DNA of 64,000 bases, from contig JANTQA010000051.1 in assembly GCA_027625915.1 (NCBI GenBank), positions 3,472,501-3,536,500 of the forward strand, read 5' to 3'. The notes below the pieces were generated by a model, which was not told the origin of the DNA, did no database searches, and saw only the letters and a list, made by a program, of their open reading frames with translations. Below are positions 1 to 11,137 of the stretch, piece after piece (the stretch's first letter is position 1; every line of letters begins with the position of its first letter). The position numbers were made by a program, and so were the translations under genes. Source of the stretch: Anaeramoeba flamelloides (Eukaryota > Metamonada > Anaeramoebidae).

Positions 1-2728
1 TGAATTTAATAAGAATTGGGTGTTATAAAAACTTTTAAATAAAGCTAAAATTTATTATTGGTTATTCTTTAATTGGCCATTCAAAGTGATATTGGGAAAA
101 GTACAAAATAATAATAATATTTTTTCTAAAATATATTTTTGTGTGTAAAATGAAAAAATGTTTTGTGTTCATTGTCTTACAACTTTCTTTTGTGAATATT
201 GTTGAAAATTCTCTACATTACCGAAAACCTGGGATTTTTTGATGAGAAAAAAAAAACAAAAATCATTTTTTGTCTTCATTCGGGCACCCAAAACTTTTTT
301 TTGAGACTGTATTTTTTAAAAAAAAATGTTGGTAAACTTCGATAGAACTATTTTTTGAACTAAATTATTTTTCAAAAATGTTAACTCACTTTATAATGTC
401 ATTAGAAGTGTTTTTGTTGGGTTTTATTACATATCCTTATCAAAAAAATTTTTCAATTGTTTCCATCAAAATCATTTTTTCTAATTTTGAAAAATTTTTC
501 AATTGTTTTTTTTAAGTAAGATCAAGTTGGAAAAAAAAAAAGATCTTCGGAAATACAAATAAACATTTGAAAATTGATACAATGCAATGTCTCTTGAAAT
601 TAATTGAATTATTATCAAAAAACCTTCTAGTTAACCTTTTTTATTCGAATGGTTAATAATAAAAAAATAAAATGCTCATTTCAAAAATATCCACTCATTT
701 TTTTTTTTAGTTTTGGTTTTTTTTTTTTTTAATTTTTTAAAAGATGACTTTTTATATGTTTATAATAATTTAAAAAGTGAATTATTAATAAGATTTAAAA
801 AATTAGTCTTTCTTGAAAATCAAGGAATATTTTTTTTTTTTTCAATTTATTATTTTAGGAGAGTCACAATCTTTGAAATAGTGTCTATATTCAAACTTTT
901 TTTCTTCGAATTATTTTAAAAATGACTCTTTTATTCAGTTTTTTTTTTTTTGAGATCGACCAAAATTATTAAAAGGATTAAACATCAAATGAAAAAAATG
1001 TTCAAGATTTACCCAATTACTTCTTGATGTTTTTGGATGCTTTGGCTTTATCCAAAAGAAAACTTGTTTTAAATTGAAAAAAAAGAAAATTTCTAATCCA
1101 ACCAAATAAAATTTTCCAAAAGTAAATTTAAATCGGTTGACAACCTTTTAAGATTGGTTTTTTAAATCCCAGAATTGTTTCTTCTTTTTTATTTATGTCT
1201 GGTTTTTTTTTTTTTTTGTTAGTAATAGTTTGTGGTTTTAATTTTGTAATGACTTTTGGGATATTTAGTCTAGACAAAAAACAACTGGCCTAGTTTTTTT
1301 AAAATTTTGAAAAAATTATTAAAAGAAAGATATAAAGTAAATAAAGCTCTTATTTCATAAATGCAATAACAAAATAATTCTTATAAAGATGATTCCTAAT
1401 AAATTTAGAATTTGTCTAAAGGGAAAATCACAATAATTTGATTTTCAATTTTCAGTAATGTTCTCAATTAATTTTACAAATTTTGGATTTTTTAGATTTC
1501 TGAATTCACCAAAGAGTTAAAATTAATGGATTCAGAATATTTAACCAATACCCCAATTGGAAAGGTTATAAGTCGCTGGGTAATTGGGTTATTTGTCTGT
1601 AAAATGGGAGTATATTTTTGACATTTTACAAATATTTACAATTGATCAGAAAAATGGAATTACCGGGTTTCAGAAATTTCCGGGTTTTAGATTTGACAGT
1701 TAAAATGAAAATAAAATGGGAATTTTTTCTGTTTTTTTGCAAATTTTTTACAAGGTGTCTTTGGCTTTCAGATCAAAGAGCCAACTTTCCAGTATTTTGA
1801 TAAAAAAAAATAAAAATATTTTTTTCATTTTCATTTTAATCCTATATTATCTTTTATATTAAGAAATTTCTTTCAAGATTTGGAGAATTAAATTAAAGTT
1901 AATAGGATATTTTTAGTAAAAAATTTTTCTTTGTAGATTTTTATATTTTAAGAATAATTTTTTGAAAGTTTAAATTTATAATTCCTCTTTGTTTTAAGAT
2001 GTGATCCCAAGAAATAGTTACAATTATTCGCAAGATAGTATTTTATAAAATTAGCAGAATATTTGACAATAATTTTACTACTAAATCCAAAATAATGTAA
2101 AAAATATTTTTAGTTCAATTTCCTTTTGATAAATCTATTGGCCCTATTTCCAAAACATTTCATTTCGTTGAATATTTTGATAACTTTTTTACAAAGTTTT
2201 TTTGAATTTTACAAATATAAAATTCTTTACTCAAGGCAAGTCAAAAAAAAAGTGAAAAAATGGAGGGAAATTGAACCAAAAGTATTGAGACACTTTTTTG
2301 AATTTATATGTGGGGTGTTTAAAAACTCAAGTTTTGGAGTAAAAATTTAATAAAATATTATGGTGTAATTAAACACCTCTTAAAAACCATAATTTGAGAA
2401 GTAATTACCAAGCGTGAAGATGATTTAATCCTGTTAAATGAAAAATAAATGGGAATAAATTTTCACTTCATCTTCATTTTCCTATTTTTCTTTTTCTAGT
2501 AGAGTTTTCAAGATTTGTGTATTCATAATAAGTGATCTCTATTTATTTGTTTGGTCACTTTTTGTGTTATGCAAGATATTTGATTCGCAATATCGGGCAA
2601 ACGAAGAGTACTAAATTAAGCCAACATTTTAGGATTATTGAAAAAACAAGAATTATTAGTTGAAAATTTATCCCATTTAATTTTCAAACCCCATTATTGA
2701 AAATGAAAAATGAATACAATTTCCTTAC
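1..2728. other. AT-rich region, possible 3' exons of the RBBP4-like gene
   Basis: There is no convincing stand-alone gene here. The RBBP4-like gene on the minus strand should continue into this region because its third exon stops at a splice donor after only about one propeller blade. Weak minus-strand candidates are a 22-nt piece at 2409-2430, a piece near 1752-1792 that reads WLFDLKAKDTL like the end of a WD40 blade, and an open stretch at 1492-1596 ending in TAA. None of these joins cleanly in frame, so they are leads only. The segment at about 700-920 resembles 50560-50700. Confidence 0.4.
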
Positions 2729-3474
2729 CCTTCGCAAGTGTGTCCATTTGTAACGATTGTATTTCTTTGACCATCATAATATTTATTTGTGTAGTCGGAG
2801 TGTATAATAATAATATTTCCGCTTTCTTGGATTGCTGCTATTACATGTGGATTCCCTGGTTGGTGCCTTGCATGATGGGCCTCGGAACCAAGAGATTCTT
2901 TAAATACTTTTTTGAAAGGTGACTGATCTACATTTCATTTTGATAGGGTTGTTTTGAAGATGAAAACAGAAACCGAAGGGAAACAGGAAATGAAAGAAAC
3001 CAAAAAGAAGCAAGAGAAAAAAAAAAAAAAAAAAAAAGTATTTGCAACAAATTAAGAAGAGAATAGTTAAAAATTTCAAGAGTGTGGATTATTACTTTGG
3101 CTTCCTTTTCCCAAGTCGACTCTGTATATTGACAATTCATATTTTTTCTCGTGATCTTCCCCAAGAATCAAATATTGATCGTCATTTCCTTCTCTAAAAA
3201 GTTAAAGTATTTATTGAGATATGAATTTAACAAAAGTTAGTAAAAAACAAGCAAGAGTTTTTAGTTTAAGATCCCAATGCTATCTATCCTTTGAATAGAT
3301 CATAAGTTGAATTTGAAAAGATGATTACAAGGAAAAGTCATCCACCCACTGGCATGTCAAAGATCTTCCAATTGTTTGTTGGTGTGCATAATCATAAAAT
3401 TGATCTTTGTTTTGTTCCCAAACTTTATTACTTCCTGTGAATGTCGAAACATCATCTCGAAAGTTTAAATCCAT
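2729..3474 (-). CDS. RBBP4/MSI1-like WD40 histone-binding protein, first three exons
   Basis: This is a spliced gene with only short exons. Exon 1 is 3329-3474 (ATG at 3474), exon 2 is 3096-3193 and exon 3 is 2729-2927. Introns of 135 and 168 nt have GT...AG ends, and the phases agree at both junctions (2, then 1). Exon 1 includes VWEQNKDQFYDYAH then LTCQWVDDF, matching the RBBP4/Caf1 N-terminal helix and first strand (human [27 protein letters not shown]). Exon 2 gives DDQYLILGEDHEKKYELSIY, where RBBP4 has its LVLGTHTS...NHLVIASV segment. Exon 3 gives ARHQPGNPHVIAAIQESG and NGHTCEG, aligning with RARYMPQNP...ATKT and RGHQKEG. Family members are seven-bladed propellers that bind H3/H4 in PRC2, NuRD, CAF-1 and HAT complexes. 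Only about the first 140 residues are resolved. The rest of the propeller would lie below 2729 or is lost. The assignment rests on alignment from memory. Confidence 0.7.
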
Positions 3475-4176
3475 TTTATGAAATAAAAAATAGTATTAGT
3501 GAAAAAAAACCAAAAAATGACAAAATATAGTTCAAATAAATAATTGTTCTGTTCTGATTCTGGTTTTATCAAACTCAAAGTTTTTAATTTTAATTATCTT
3601 CCTTCGTAGAAGTGTTAAATAATGTAATAGTGAAAGAAAATGATGTTTCAATATTTTACAGAAAAGTATCAATTTTTCATCTATTTTATCAAGGTGTGTC
3701 TTTGTTTAAGAGATTGAACATTTTAAAGTCTATTTAAAAGGGAACACACGTGAATAATTGAACTAAACCTTATAATAACCTACAAAAAAACAGTAATTTC
3801 TCTTGGTATTTGAAAAAAAAAATTAATAATACTTAGTATAAATTTTCCATAGCCTTTTCCAATTTCTTACAGTCATAAATATGAATTTGTGATTGAGTTT
3901 TCTTTGTTTATGCCTTTTTGATTGTTTTTTATTTGATCTTATTTAAGCAACTCTGAGTGTACGTAAATGGAAAGGGTTTCATTACATCATTTTTTTTGTT
4001 TTTCTCTAAAATTTCATAAATAAAGTAAGCCTCTTTTTTTTAAAAATCTTCATCAACCAACCTATTTTTTGCTTCAAAAAAAAAATTATCTTAATGGTCT
4101 GTTATTAATAACTTCAACAAAAACAAACTAATCTAATTCTTTTTAAATTTGCTTCTTATTTTTTTAAAAAACAAAG
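3475..4176. other. Divergent intergenic spacer
   Basis: About 700 bases of AT-rich DNA separate the 5' end of the RBBP4-like gene (-) from uL3 (+), so it presumably holds both promoters. I see no recognisable factor site or further coding sequence. Confidence 0.5.
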
Positions 4177-5426
4177 ATGGGTCATTGAAAATTTGAAGAG
4201 CCAAGATCAGGATCTCTTGGATTTTTACCAAGAAAGAGATGTAGAAAGAAGATGGGAAAAATTAGATCATTCCCAAAAGACAAACTCCAAGGTGCCCCAC
4301 ACCTCACAGGATTTGTAGGTTACAAAGTCGGTCTGACACATATTGTGAGAGATGTCAACAGGCCAGGCTCTGATCTCCATAAAAAGGAAATTGTTGAAGA
4401 TGTTACCATCATTGAAACACCACCAATGATCGCTGTCGGTCTTGTTGGCTGCAAAAGAACACCAAAGGGACTCAGGGCCATTACCACCGTCTGGGCCCAA
4501 ATCATTTCCAAAGAATGTAAAAGAAGATTTTACAAGAGCTGGTACAAATTCAAACAAAAGGCATTCACCAAATACACCAAAACACATTTCGAAGGCGAAG
4601 GCAACAAATCCAAACACAAAATTTCCAAGCTCAAAACCCACTCTGAAGTTGTCAGACTACTTGCACACACACACAAACAAACTTGATCCCATTCAAACAA
4701 AAAAAGGCACATTTGATTGAATTACAGATCAACGGAGTGTCAAGCATCAAAGAAAAAATCGACTTTGGTTTATCCAAATTCGAACAAAAGATCAACGTCA
4801 CCGATGTTTTCCAAACAAACCAAGTTCTTGACACAATGTCGATCTCGACAGGTAAAGGATTCAAGGGTGTCATTGCAAGATGGGGCGTCAAACGATTACC
4901 AAGAAAAACCCATCGTGGTTTAAGAAAAGTTGACTGTATTGGTGCATGGCATCCAGCTAATGTCAGATGGTCAGTTGCCATATCTGGCCAAAAGGGTTAC
5001 GGACACAGAACCGAAAGAAACAAAAAAATCTACAGAATCGGAAAATCCTGCTTAACAGAAGAAGGATTGAATAACCGTGGTACCGAATACGACATCACAG
5101 AGAAAACCATCAACCCACTCGGCGGATGGCCAAAATACGGACTTGTCAACCACGACTTTTTGATCATCAAAGGTGGTGTTCCAGGTACAAGAAGAAGACC
5201 AATCACCTTAAGAAAAACACTCTGGCATTCAAATAAAAGATACGTCAAAGAAGAAATTGATCTCAAATTCATCGATACCGCCTCTAAATGCGGTAAGGGT
5301 ATTTTCCAAACTCTTGAAGAAAAACGTAAATTCATGGGCAAGCTTAAAAAGGAATGCTTGAGAGAAGAAGATGAACTTGCTAAGCAAACTAAAGAAGAAA
5401 TGGAAATCGAAGCTAACCAAAAATAA
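4177..5426 (+). CDS. RPL3: Large-subunit ribosomal protein uL3 (RPL3), reading frame disrupted
   Basis: This encodes uL3, a 60S subunit protein near the peptidyl-transferase centre. Homology runs from the first residues to the C-terminus. Landmarks are KFEEPRSGSLGFLPRKR, FPKD, ETPPMIAVGLVG, ECKRRFYKSW, the basic-finger motif RLPRKTHRGLRKV, CIGAWHPANVRWSV, GQKGYGHRTE, the NPLGG loop, TLRKTL and FIDTASKCGKG. Length is about 415 codons against about 400 in the family. Two breaks are visible. Codon 4 of ATG GGT CAT (4177) is TGA at 4186-4188, where the family has Arg (MSHRKFE). In the CA repeat near 4663-4676 the frame shifts: RLLAHT is in the first frame and QTNLIPFKQKKAHL in another, and removing one CA restores the family sequence. 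The stop is TAA. No intron could remove either break. It may be a young pseudogene copy or carry sequence errors. Codon use is richer in C-ending codons than in neighbouring genes, as expected for a highly expressed gene. Confidence 0.9.
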
Positions 5427-8400
5427 TTATTCAAATTTTTTGATCTTTACATTTGAGAAAAATTATAAACACAAAATAAATTCTTTAAAAATATATTTGA
5501 TCATCTCATCCTTTTATTACTTATCATTATTTGTATTTTTTGATTTCTTTTATCAATATCATATTTTTTGAATTTATGACTTTTTAGTCTTTTTTTATCT
5601 TTATTTTATTTATTTATTCTTAGATTTTAGATTTTGTTCTTCAATAATGATTATTTTTGTTTTGTTTTTATTTTATCTTCAATTGATGTTATAAATTGAA
5701 CTCAAATAACAAATAAAAACAATAGAAATTTCATATTTTTCAATTGTTTTTTTTTTTTTTCTTTTTTTTTTTTTATGGATTTTCTAAATGAATATCACGT
5801 GCGTAAAAATGATATCTGATTTTATCATGTTTTTTTGTTAAAATTGTGATAATATTTTTTCCAAATGAAAAAAGAATGGTTATTTATTCTTCCAAAAAAA
5901 TGAAATAGTACAAGTTGAGATAACATAAAGCATTTAATTGTGTTTCATCTCCTAAATCAAATAGTGATCACTTTCTTTTTTTTAAAAATGTTACTTATAA
6001 AAATTTCTTAAATTCCTAAATTTTCACTTCTGATAAGAATTTTCATTTCAAAGTAAATTATGTACTCTAAAAACCTGTTCAACTAAATTTCAAAAAATTA
6101 TAGACAATTTAAACAGTTGGTGGAAAAATAATATTACAACTTTGATGAAAATTGTAACAAAATTTGGAGTTTAAAATACTTTTATCATTTTTTGTTTTTT
6201 TATTTAGTTTTCATTTCTTAATCAAGTTACCTAAGTTGTTTTGTTAGATTCAAAAAAAAAAAAAAAAATCAAGAGTTTGATAGGGTTAAAGTCATTTAAG
6301 TTAAAATGAATAACCAAATAATAATAATTTGATGATATCTAATCATTTGATAAACCTCAATTGATAAATGAAAAAATCACTATATTTACTATTAGATATT
6401 TTTTTGGTCTGCACATTTCAGACATTTCAAACATATATATTTTTATTTTTAAATTTTTATTTTTTTCATTTCCTTTGGATTGGGTTAATAGAGATATATA
6501 TACGATACCAGAAAGATTAAATGGGGGTTCATATCAAGTTTTGAATAATAATAAAAAAAGTAATGTGTTTTTTTGGAAATATTTGATTGTGGGCTTATAT
6601 AAATTTGTGGAATGAATTTTTATATTTATATGAATCAAAATGCAGGAAGATTAGTATTTTATCAAATGAAACAATTCTCTTTCTCTCTCTCTCTCTCTTT
6701 TTCTTCAAGGCTAATAGTATTTTTAATTTTTTATCATGTTCGGGAAAAAAACAGAAGTTTCCACCAATTAAAATAGAAAAAAATTGATCAATATTCACCT
6801 TTTATATAAAATAGATCCATTCAAAAGTTATTGTTGAATTAAATATTAAGTAAACTACCTATCATCAATTTAAAATTTTTGAAAATATTGGATTTTATTG
6901 ATAAATCGTTCAAGACTAAAACATATGGATTTCAAAAGATCAAGTTTGAAAATATATAGTTCATTTTAACTGTATAAAATTAAAAAAAAAAAACAACTTT
7001 CACCATTAAAGCAATACTTTTGTATAATATTATTTCAATACATATATGTTGATCGACTAAAATATTGAAAAAAATGATAAATAGTATCAAAATGGAAACA
7101 TTTTTAGAACAAAATAGGAAAAATAAAAAAAGTAAAGGGGGGATTATTTAAAAAAACAATTTATTTACTTACTTTTCTGACTTTACATGAAAATAAACGA
7201 TCATAAATCTAAGTATTAATATTTTTTTAACCATTTAAATGTTTTCTAAAAATTGATTTTTCGGAATTTTCTTAATCGTTTTATAACAAGTTGAGACGTA
7301 AAATAATCAACCACTTGGTTCTAATTAGGGAGACAAATATTGGAGAAGATAAATTTTGGTGTAAATTTAACTTATTATTTTTATTCGTTGCTTTATATGG
7401 TGATTATCATGTGATGGGTTGGTGGTAATGTATTTCATCAGGGAAACCGTAGACTACTTAACATATCATACTTAAGAGGAAATATATTTCCTCGTTTTTT
7501 GAAAATTTGAAAAATTAACTTAATTAGAAACAATTAACAATCATTTCAATACTATTTTATATAATAAAACCGTGAGTAATTTTGTACCCTTTTTTTGACG
7601 TATTTTTGATCAAAAATATCACCCCCATTTCTTGTATTTTTTTAACCACTCTTTTTTTTTTCTTTCGTTTTTTAAAATAGTTTTTCTTGGCTTATTATAT
7701 TATTATCTTTATAGATAGGATAATAATATTAAATATTTTCACAATCTCAATGAAATAAGAGACGATTGCAAGATATCATATCTCTAATTAACAATAAAAT
7801 CATATGTAATTTTTTTGAAAGAATTTAATTCTGTAGTTCAAAAAAAAAAATCGAAATGGGAGAACTCGAAGTTATAATAGGTTAAAGAGGATTAAATAAA
7901 TTACCATTAAGTTATATTTTTATTTTTATTTTTATGATTTATGATTTTCTACAGATTGATATCAGTTGAATCTTTATTATTATTATTATTATTTTAACCA
8001 GTGATACAAATTTTTACAAAAAATTTTCCTCTTAACAAAAAAAAAAAAAAGATTCTTCACAAAAAAAAAAAACACTCAATTTATTAAATATTAAAGAAAG
8101 TAAATTATTTATTTTTTTCAACTTATAGCTGACTTGGTATAATTTTTTTATTTGATTCAAAATCAAATATCCAAGCAATTGATCCACTGAAATAATAAAA
8201 TTTTTAACAAGTTTAAAAAAATGTTATAAAAAGGAAAATAAAACCACACAAAATCTTAGCATTACTATGTCAAATTTTTTATTTTAATTGATCTTAGATG
8301 GTTCAAAAATCACATTTGATTACTTTGTCTCTGAAAAGTAATTGGATTTCTTTCCAATGATTATAATAGTTCAGTTTGTGAATATGCTTTTTTAGTATGT

Positions 8401-9439
8401 AAATGTGATTATCTGAAGGTTGACTTGTTATCAATAATTACCAATTTTATTTTGAATAATAATGCTTTGAACGAACCCAACAATTTTTCCTTAAAAGACC
8501 TTGTCCCACCACTTAAATAGAAAATCTAATTTGATTATGAAATAAAAGAAAATCTCAAAAATAAATACCGATGACATTATTTTTACAAATTGTTGAATTT
8601 TTTATTTACTTTTCCATCGTACTACAACGATTGATTAAAATGAAAGTATTTCCTCAATTTAACAAAACCAATTAATTGATTATTATTAATTTGTAAATTT
8701 TCATGAGTTTTTAATATTATCAAAAACCTTTCATATTTTCAGCAATAAAGTACAAACTGATGATATCCAAAATATAGTGAAAAGATAAATTTTCACTAAA
8801 TTGGATATTTTTTATGAACATTCCAAGATCGCGAATAATCACTAATAAAAACTTTTCAAAAAAAAAAAAAGGCATGAAAAATGTAGAAGGGGGGAGACAT
8901 TAAATCTATTTTTCTTCCAAACTCAGCCTCTCTAAAAGTTTATATATTTCCTTTTCTTAAAAAAGAAAACTCATAAAAAAGGGTATTGTTGAAAAAATTA
9001 TTATCATTTTTGGAAGCTTTATTTTTTGAAAAAGTTTCAATTTGAATAAACTTTAAAAAAAGTATTCACTTTTTTTTTTGGATTTGTTAAAATTAAAACT
9101 TTTCAAAAAAAAAAAAAAATAAGGATTTAAAAAGCGCTGATACACCATTTGAAGGTGGGATTGAGATCAAAGTGAAAAGAAAAGTACTTGTTTTAAAAAG
9201 TTTGATTCCTAATTATTTTAACAACAAATTTTTTAGAAAAGTGTTGAATTCAAAAAAAAAGTTCTTACTTTTTAAAAATAGCTTTCTCGAAAGACTTAAA
9301 AAATGGCTCATTTTTAAAATGTCTTTAAATAATTTTTTCTTTTTTTATTAATTTTATTTTTTTACATACACGTATGGACTTTTGCTCTTTATTTTGATTT
9401 TAAAAAATAATTTTATCTTTGAAAAACCAATAAAATAAT

Positions 9440-9665
9440 TTTCTTTAACTAAACTATTTTTCAGTCAAAGGGTCCAAGTTGTAATGGATGAAATACATGT
9501 GTTTAAAGTGTTAACATAGATATTAGAAGAAAAATTTTATTTTGGAAATTTTTCAAAATTGAAATCATTTTTTCACATTTTTGTTTTTTTTTTTTTCGAT
9601 TTTTTTTGACGTAATTCAGTTGCAAAATTTTTTTTTATTGCAAGATCAAGAGTCACTTGGTAAAA
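9440..9665 (+). repeat. CAGTCAAAGGG-family repeat, short version
   Basis: This begins with AACTATTTTTCAGTCAAAGG and ends near TTGCAAGATCAAGAGTCACT. The same segment recurs reverse-complemented at about 21095-21312, including the ACATGTG, TTAGAAGAAAAATTT and TTTTGACGTAATTC landmarks. It shares its first 20 bases or so with the larger family-2 copies elsewhere in the window. Confidence 0.6.
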
Positions 9666-9779
9666 ATGTGTTATTCTAAGGTTATTGAAACCATGGAAAT
9701 GATTGTTGAAAAATCATATTGATTTCTATTGGAATTCTATGAAGATCTTTGATCTTGATATTTGATTAATATATGTGAA

Positions 9780-9893
9780 AAATTTTCACTTCATTTTCAT
9801 TTACTTTTTCAAATAGAGACCACAAATACCAACACACTTCGTTTGTGGACTTGATTTCTAAAAGAAAAGTATGGAAAATGAAGTGAAAATTGT
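9780..9893. repeat. Foldback palindrome
   Basis: The left arm AATTTTCACTTCATTTTCAT is matched by the right arm ATGGAAAATGAAGTGAAAAT about 70 bases later, so the segment can form a hairpin. Related single arms occur near 2461 and 11360. Confidence 0.55.
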
Positions 9894-10741
9894 TTCCTAT
9901 TTATTATTCAAATACCAATAGATATTCAAAACGAACATTGTTGTTTTTCTCAATAGTTCTCTTAGAATTTGAGTTTTTTAATTTTTAAGAAAATTTATTG
10001 ATTAATTGGTTTTACTACAGACATATATCAACAATTCTTTGATGTGTATTATTCTGTTTATTTCTTATTTGTTTTTTAAAGGTCAATTATATAAAAAATA
10101 ATTGATATTTGAAAAAAATGTTGTGCCCCTTTGACCAAAACAGAGTTTAATTCACGTATAAAAATATCTATGCTCCAGGATTTGAATTAATATTGTGAGG
10201 TTTTGAGAATATCTTGTTATTATACTTTCAAATTAGTAAATAAACGAAGTATATAACGAACATTAATCAATCCACGCGAATTATGCTGTGTGTGAAGATT
10301 TTTAACAAAGTACAAATTACAATTCTCGAAACTTTCATTTTTGAAAAGTTGGTAATGTTTCAGAAAGTTCATTAGATTTAAAAATAATGAAAGTTAAGTG
10401 TGTGTATAAAATGGGTTTAGAAAAGAAGGTGTTTTTGAATAAAAAGGAACTCAGCATAATCTAGTGATAGAACCGAATATTTATGGGTAAAATTAAAATC
10501 ATTCAGGTGTTTTGTTATTTTCAATTTTTGACAATTTAGTTTTTTGTTTTTTGAAGGGAAAACAAAGATCAAGAATTAATTATTGAACACAAACAAAATA
10601 GAAGCCTTCAAAATTTTGAAAAATTGTAGGATCATATACATCCGTTCAACTTGTTAGTTATTCATTTTATTTGTTATTTCTTTTATCTTTTTTACTTTCT
10701 TTTATGGATCGTAAAAAATGTTTAGTTGTAATAAAGGCATT

Positions 10742-11137
10742 TCAATGATTAATATTTTCATTTTCGTTTGTTTTTTGTAGTGTTGAATTTACCTCCTCTT
10801 CAATTTTTTCTTTTTCTTCTTTCATTTGTTTTTCTTTTTTCATTTTTTCTTGTTCTAAATATTCTTTTTCGGTTTGGATTTTTGCATTTTCTGGACCGGT
10901 TCCACCTGGAACAATCACCGAGATCTTATTACCATTTAATAATATTTGATCTAGTTTGGTAATTTTTAATTTACCTTCGTTGAGGGGTTCATAACAGGTC
11001 ACGTCCTCCAGGATCATATGAAGGTTCCTATCAAAATGTTTAAGTTCGCCAACAACTTCTTTTTGGTTTCGAAGTTTTACCCAGATTCTTGAATCAACGC
11101 ACTTGTCAACTAATTCGTAAGGAAGAAGAAGGGCCAT
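10742..11137 (-). CDS. LSM5: U6 snRNA-associated Sm-like protein LSm5
   Basis: LSm5 is a subunit of the LSm2-8 ring (U6 snRNA, splicing) and of the LSm1-7 ring (mRNA decay). The 131-aa product starts MALLLPYELVDKCVDSRIWV. The Sm1 motif is residues 16-46 (SRIWVKLRNQKEVVGELKHF...LEDV). The Sm2 motif is residues 65-79 (ILLNGNKISVIVPGG). LLP.ELVDKC, the ITKLDQILLNGN segment and VPGGTGPE distinguish LSm5 from other LSm proteins. I start at ATG 11137. An in-frame upstream ATG (11215) would add 26 mostly hydrophobic residues and spoil the normal LSm N-terminus. After the Sm fold there is a Lys/Glu-rich tail of about 48 residues, predicted coiled or disordered, making it longer than the usual roughly 90 residues. 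It is a single exon and the stop is TGA, whereas almost all other genes here end in TAA. Confidence 0.92.
   Translation of the reverse strand: MALLLPYELVDKCVDSRIWVKLRNQKEVVGELKHFDRNLHMILEDVTCYEPLNEGKLKITKLDQILLNGNKISVIVPGGTGPENAKIQTEKEYLEQEKMKKEKQMKEEKEKIEEEVNSTLQKTNENENINH

Larger units (their letters stand above)
5427..10741. other. 5.3-kb gene-free AT-rich interval
   Basis: Open frames here, such as the 84-codon one at 6361-6615, have a composition expected by chance in such DNA and match no family I know. The interval contains long A and T runs, a CT microsatellite at about 6680-6699, a fragment of the CAGTCAAAGGG repeat family (about 9440-9665) and a short foldback (about 9780-9893). 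I see no RNA gene. Confidence 0.5.

Noticed and set aside
2710-2922. Plus-strand 70-codon frame with hydrophobic residues
   Set aside because: It is the antisense of exon 3 of the RBBP4-like gene.
4186-4188. General reassignment of TGA to a sense codon
   Set aside because: LSm5 ends convincingly at TGA, and the second interrupting TGA sits in an indel-prone A tract, so decay or sequence error explains the data more simply.
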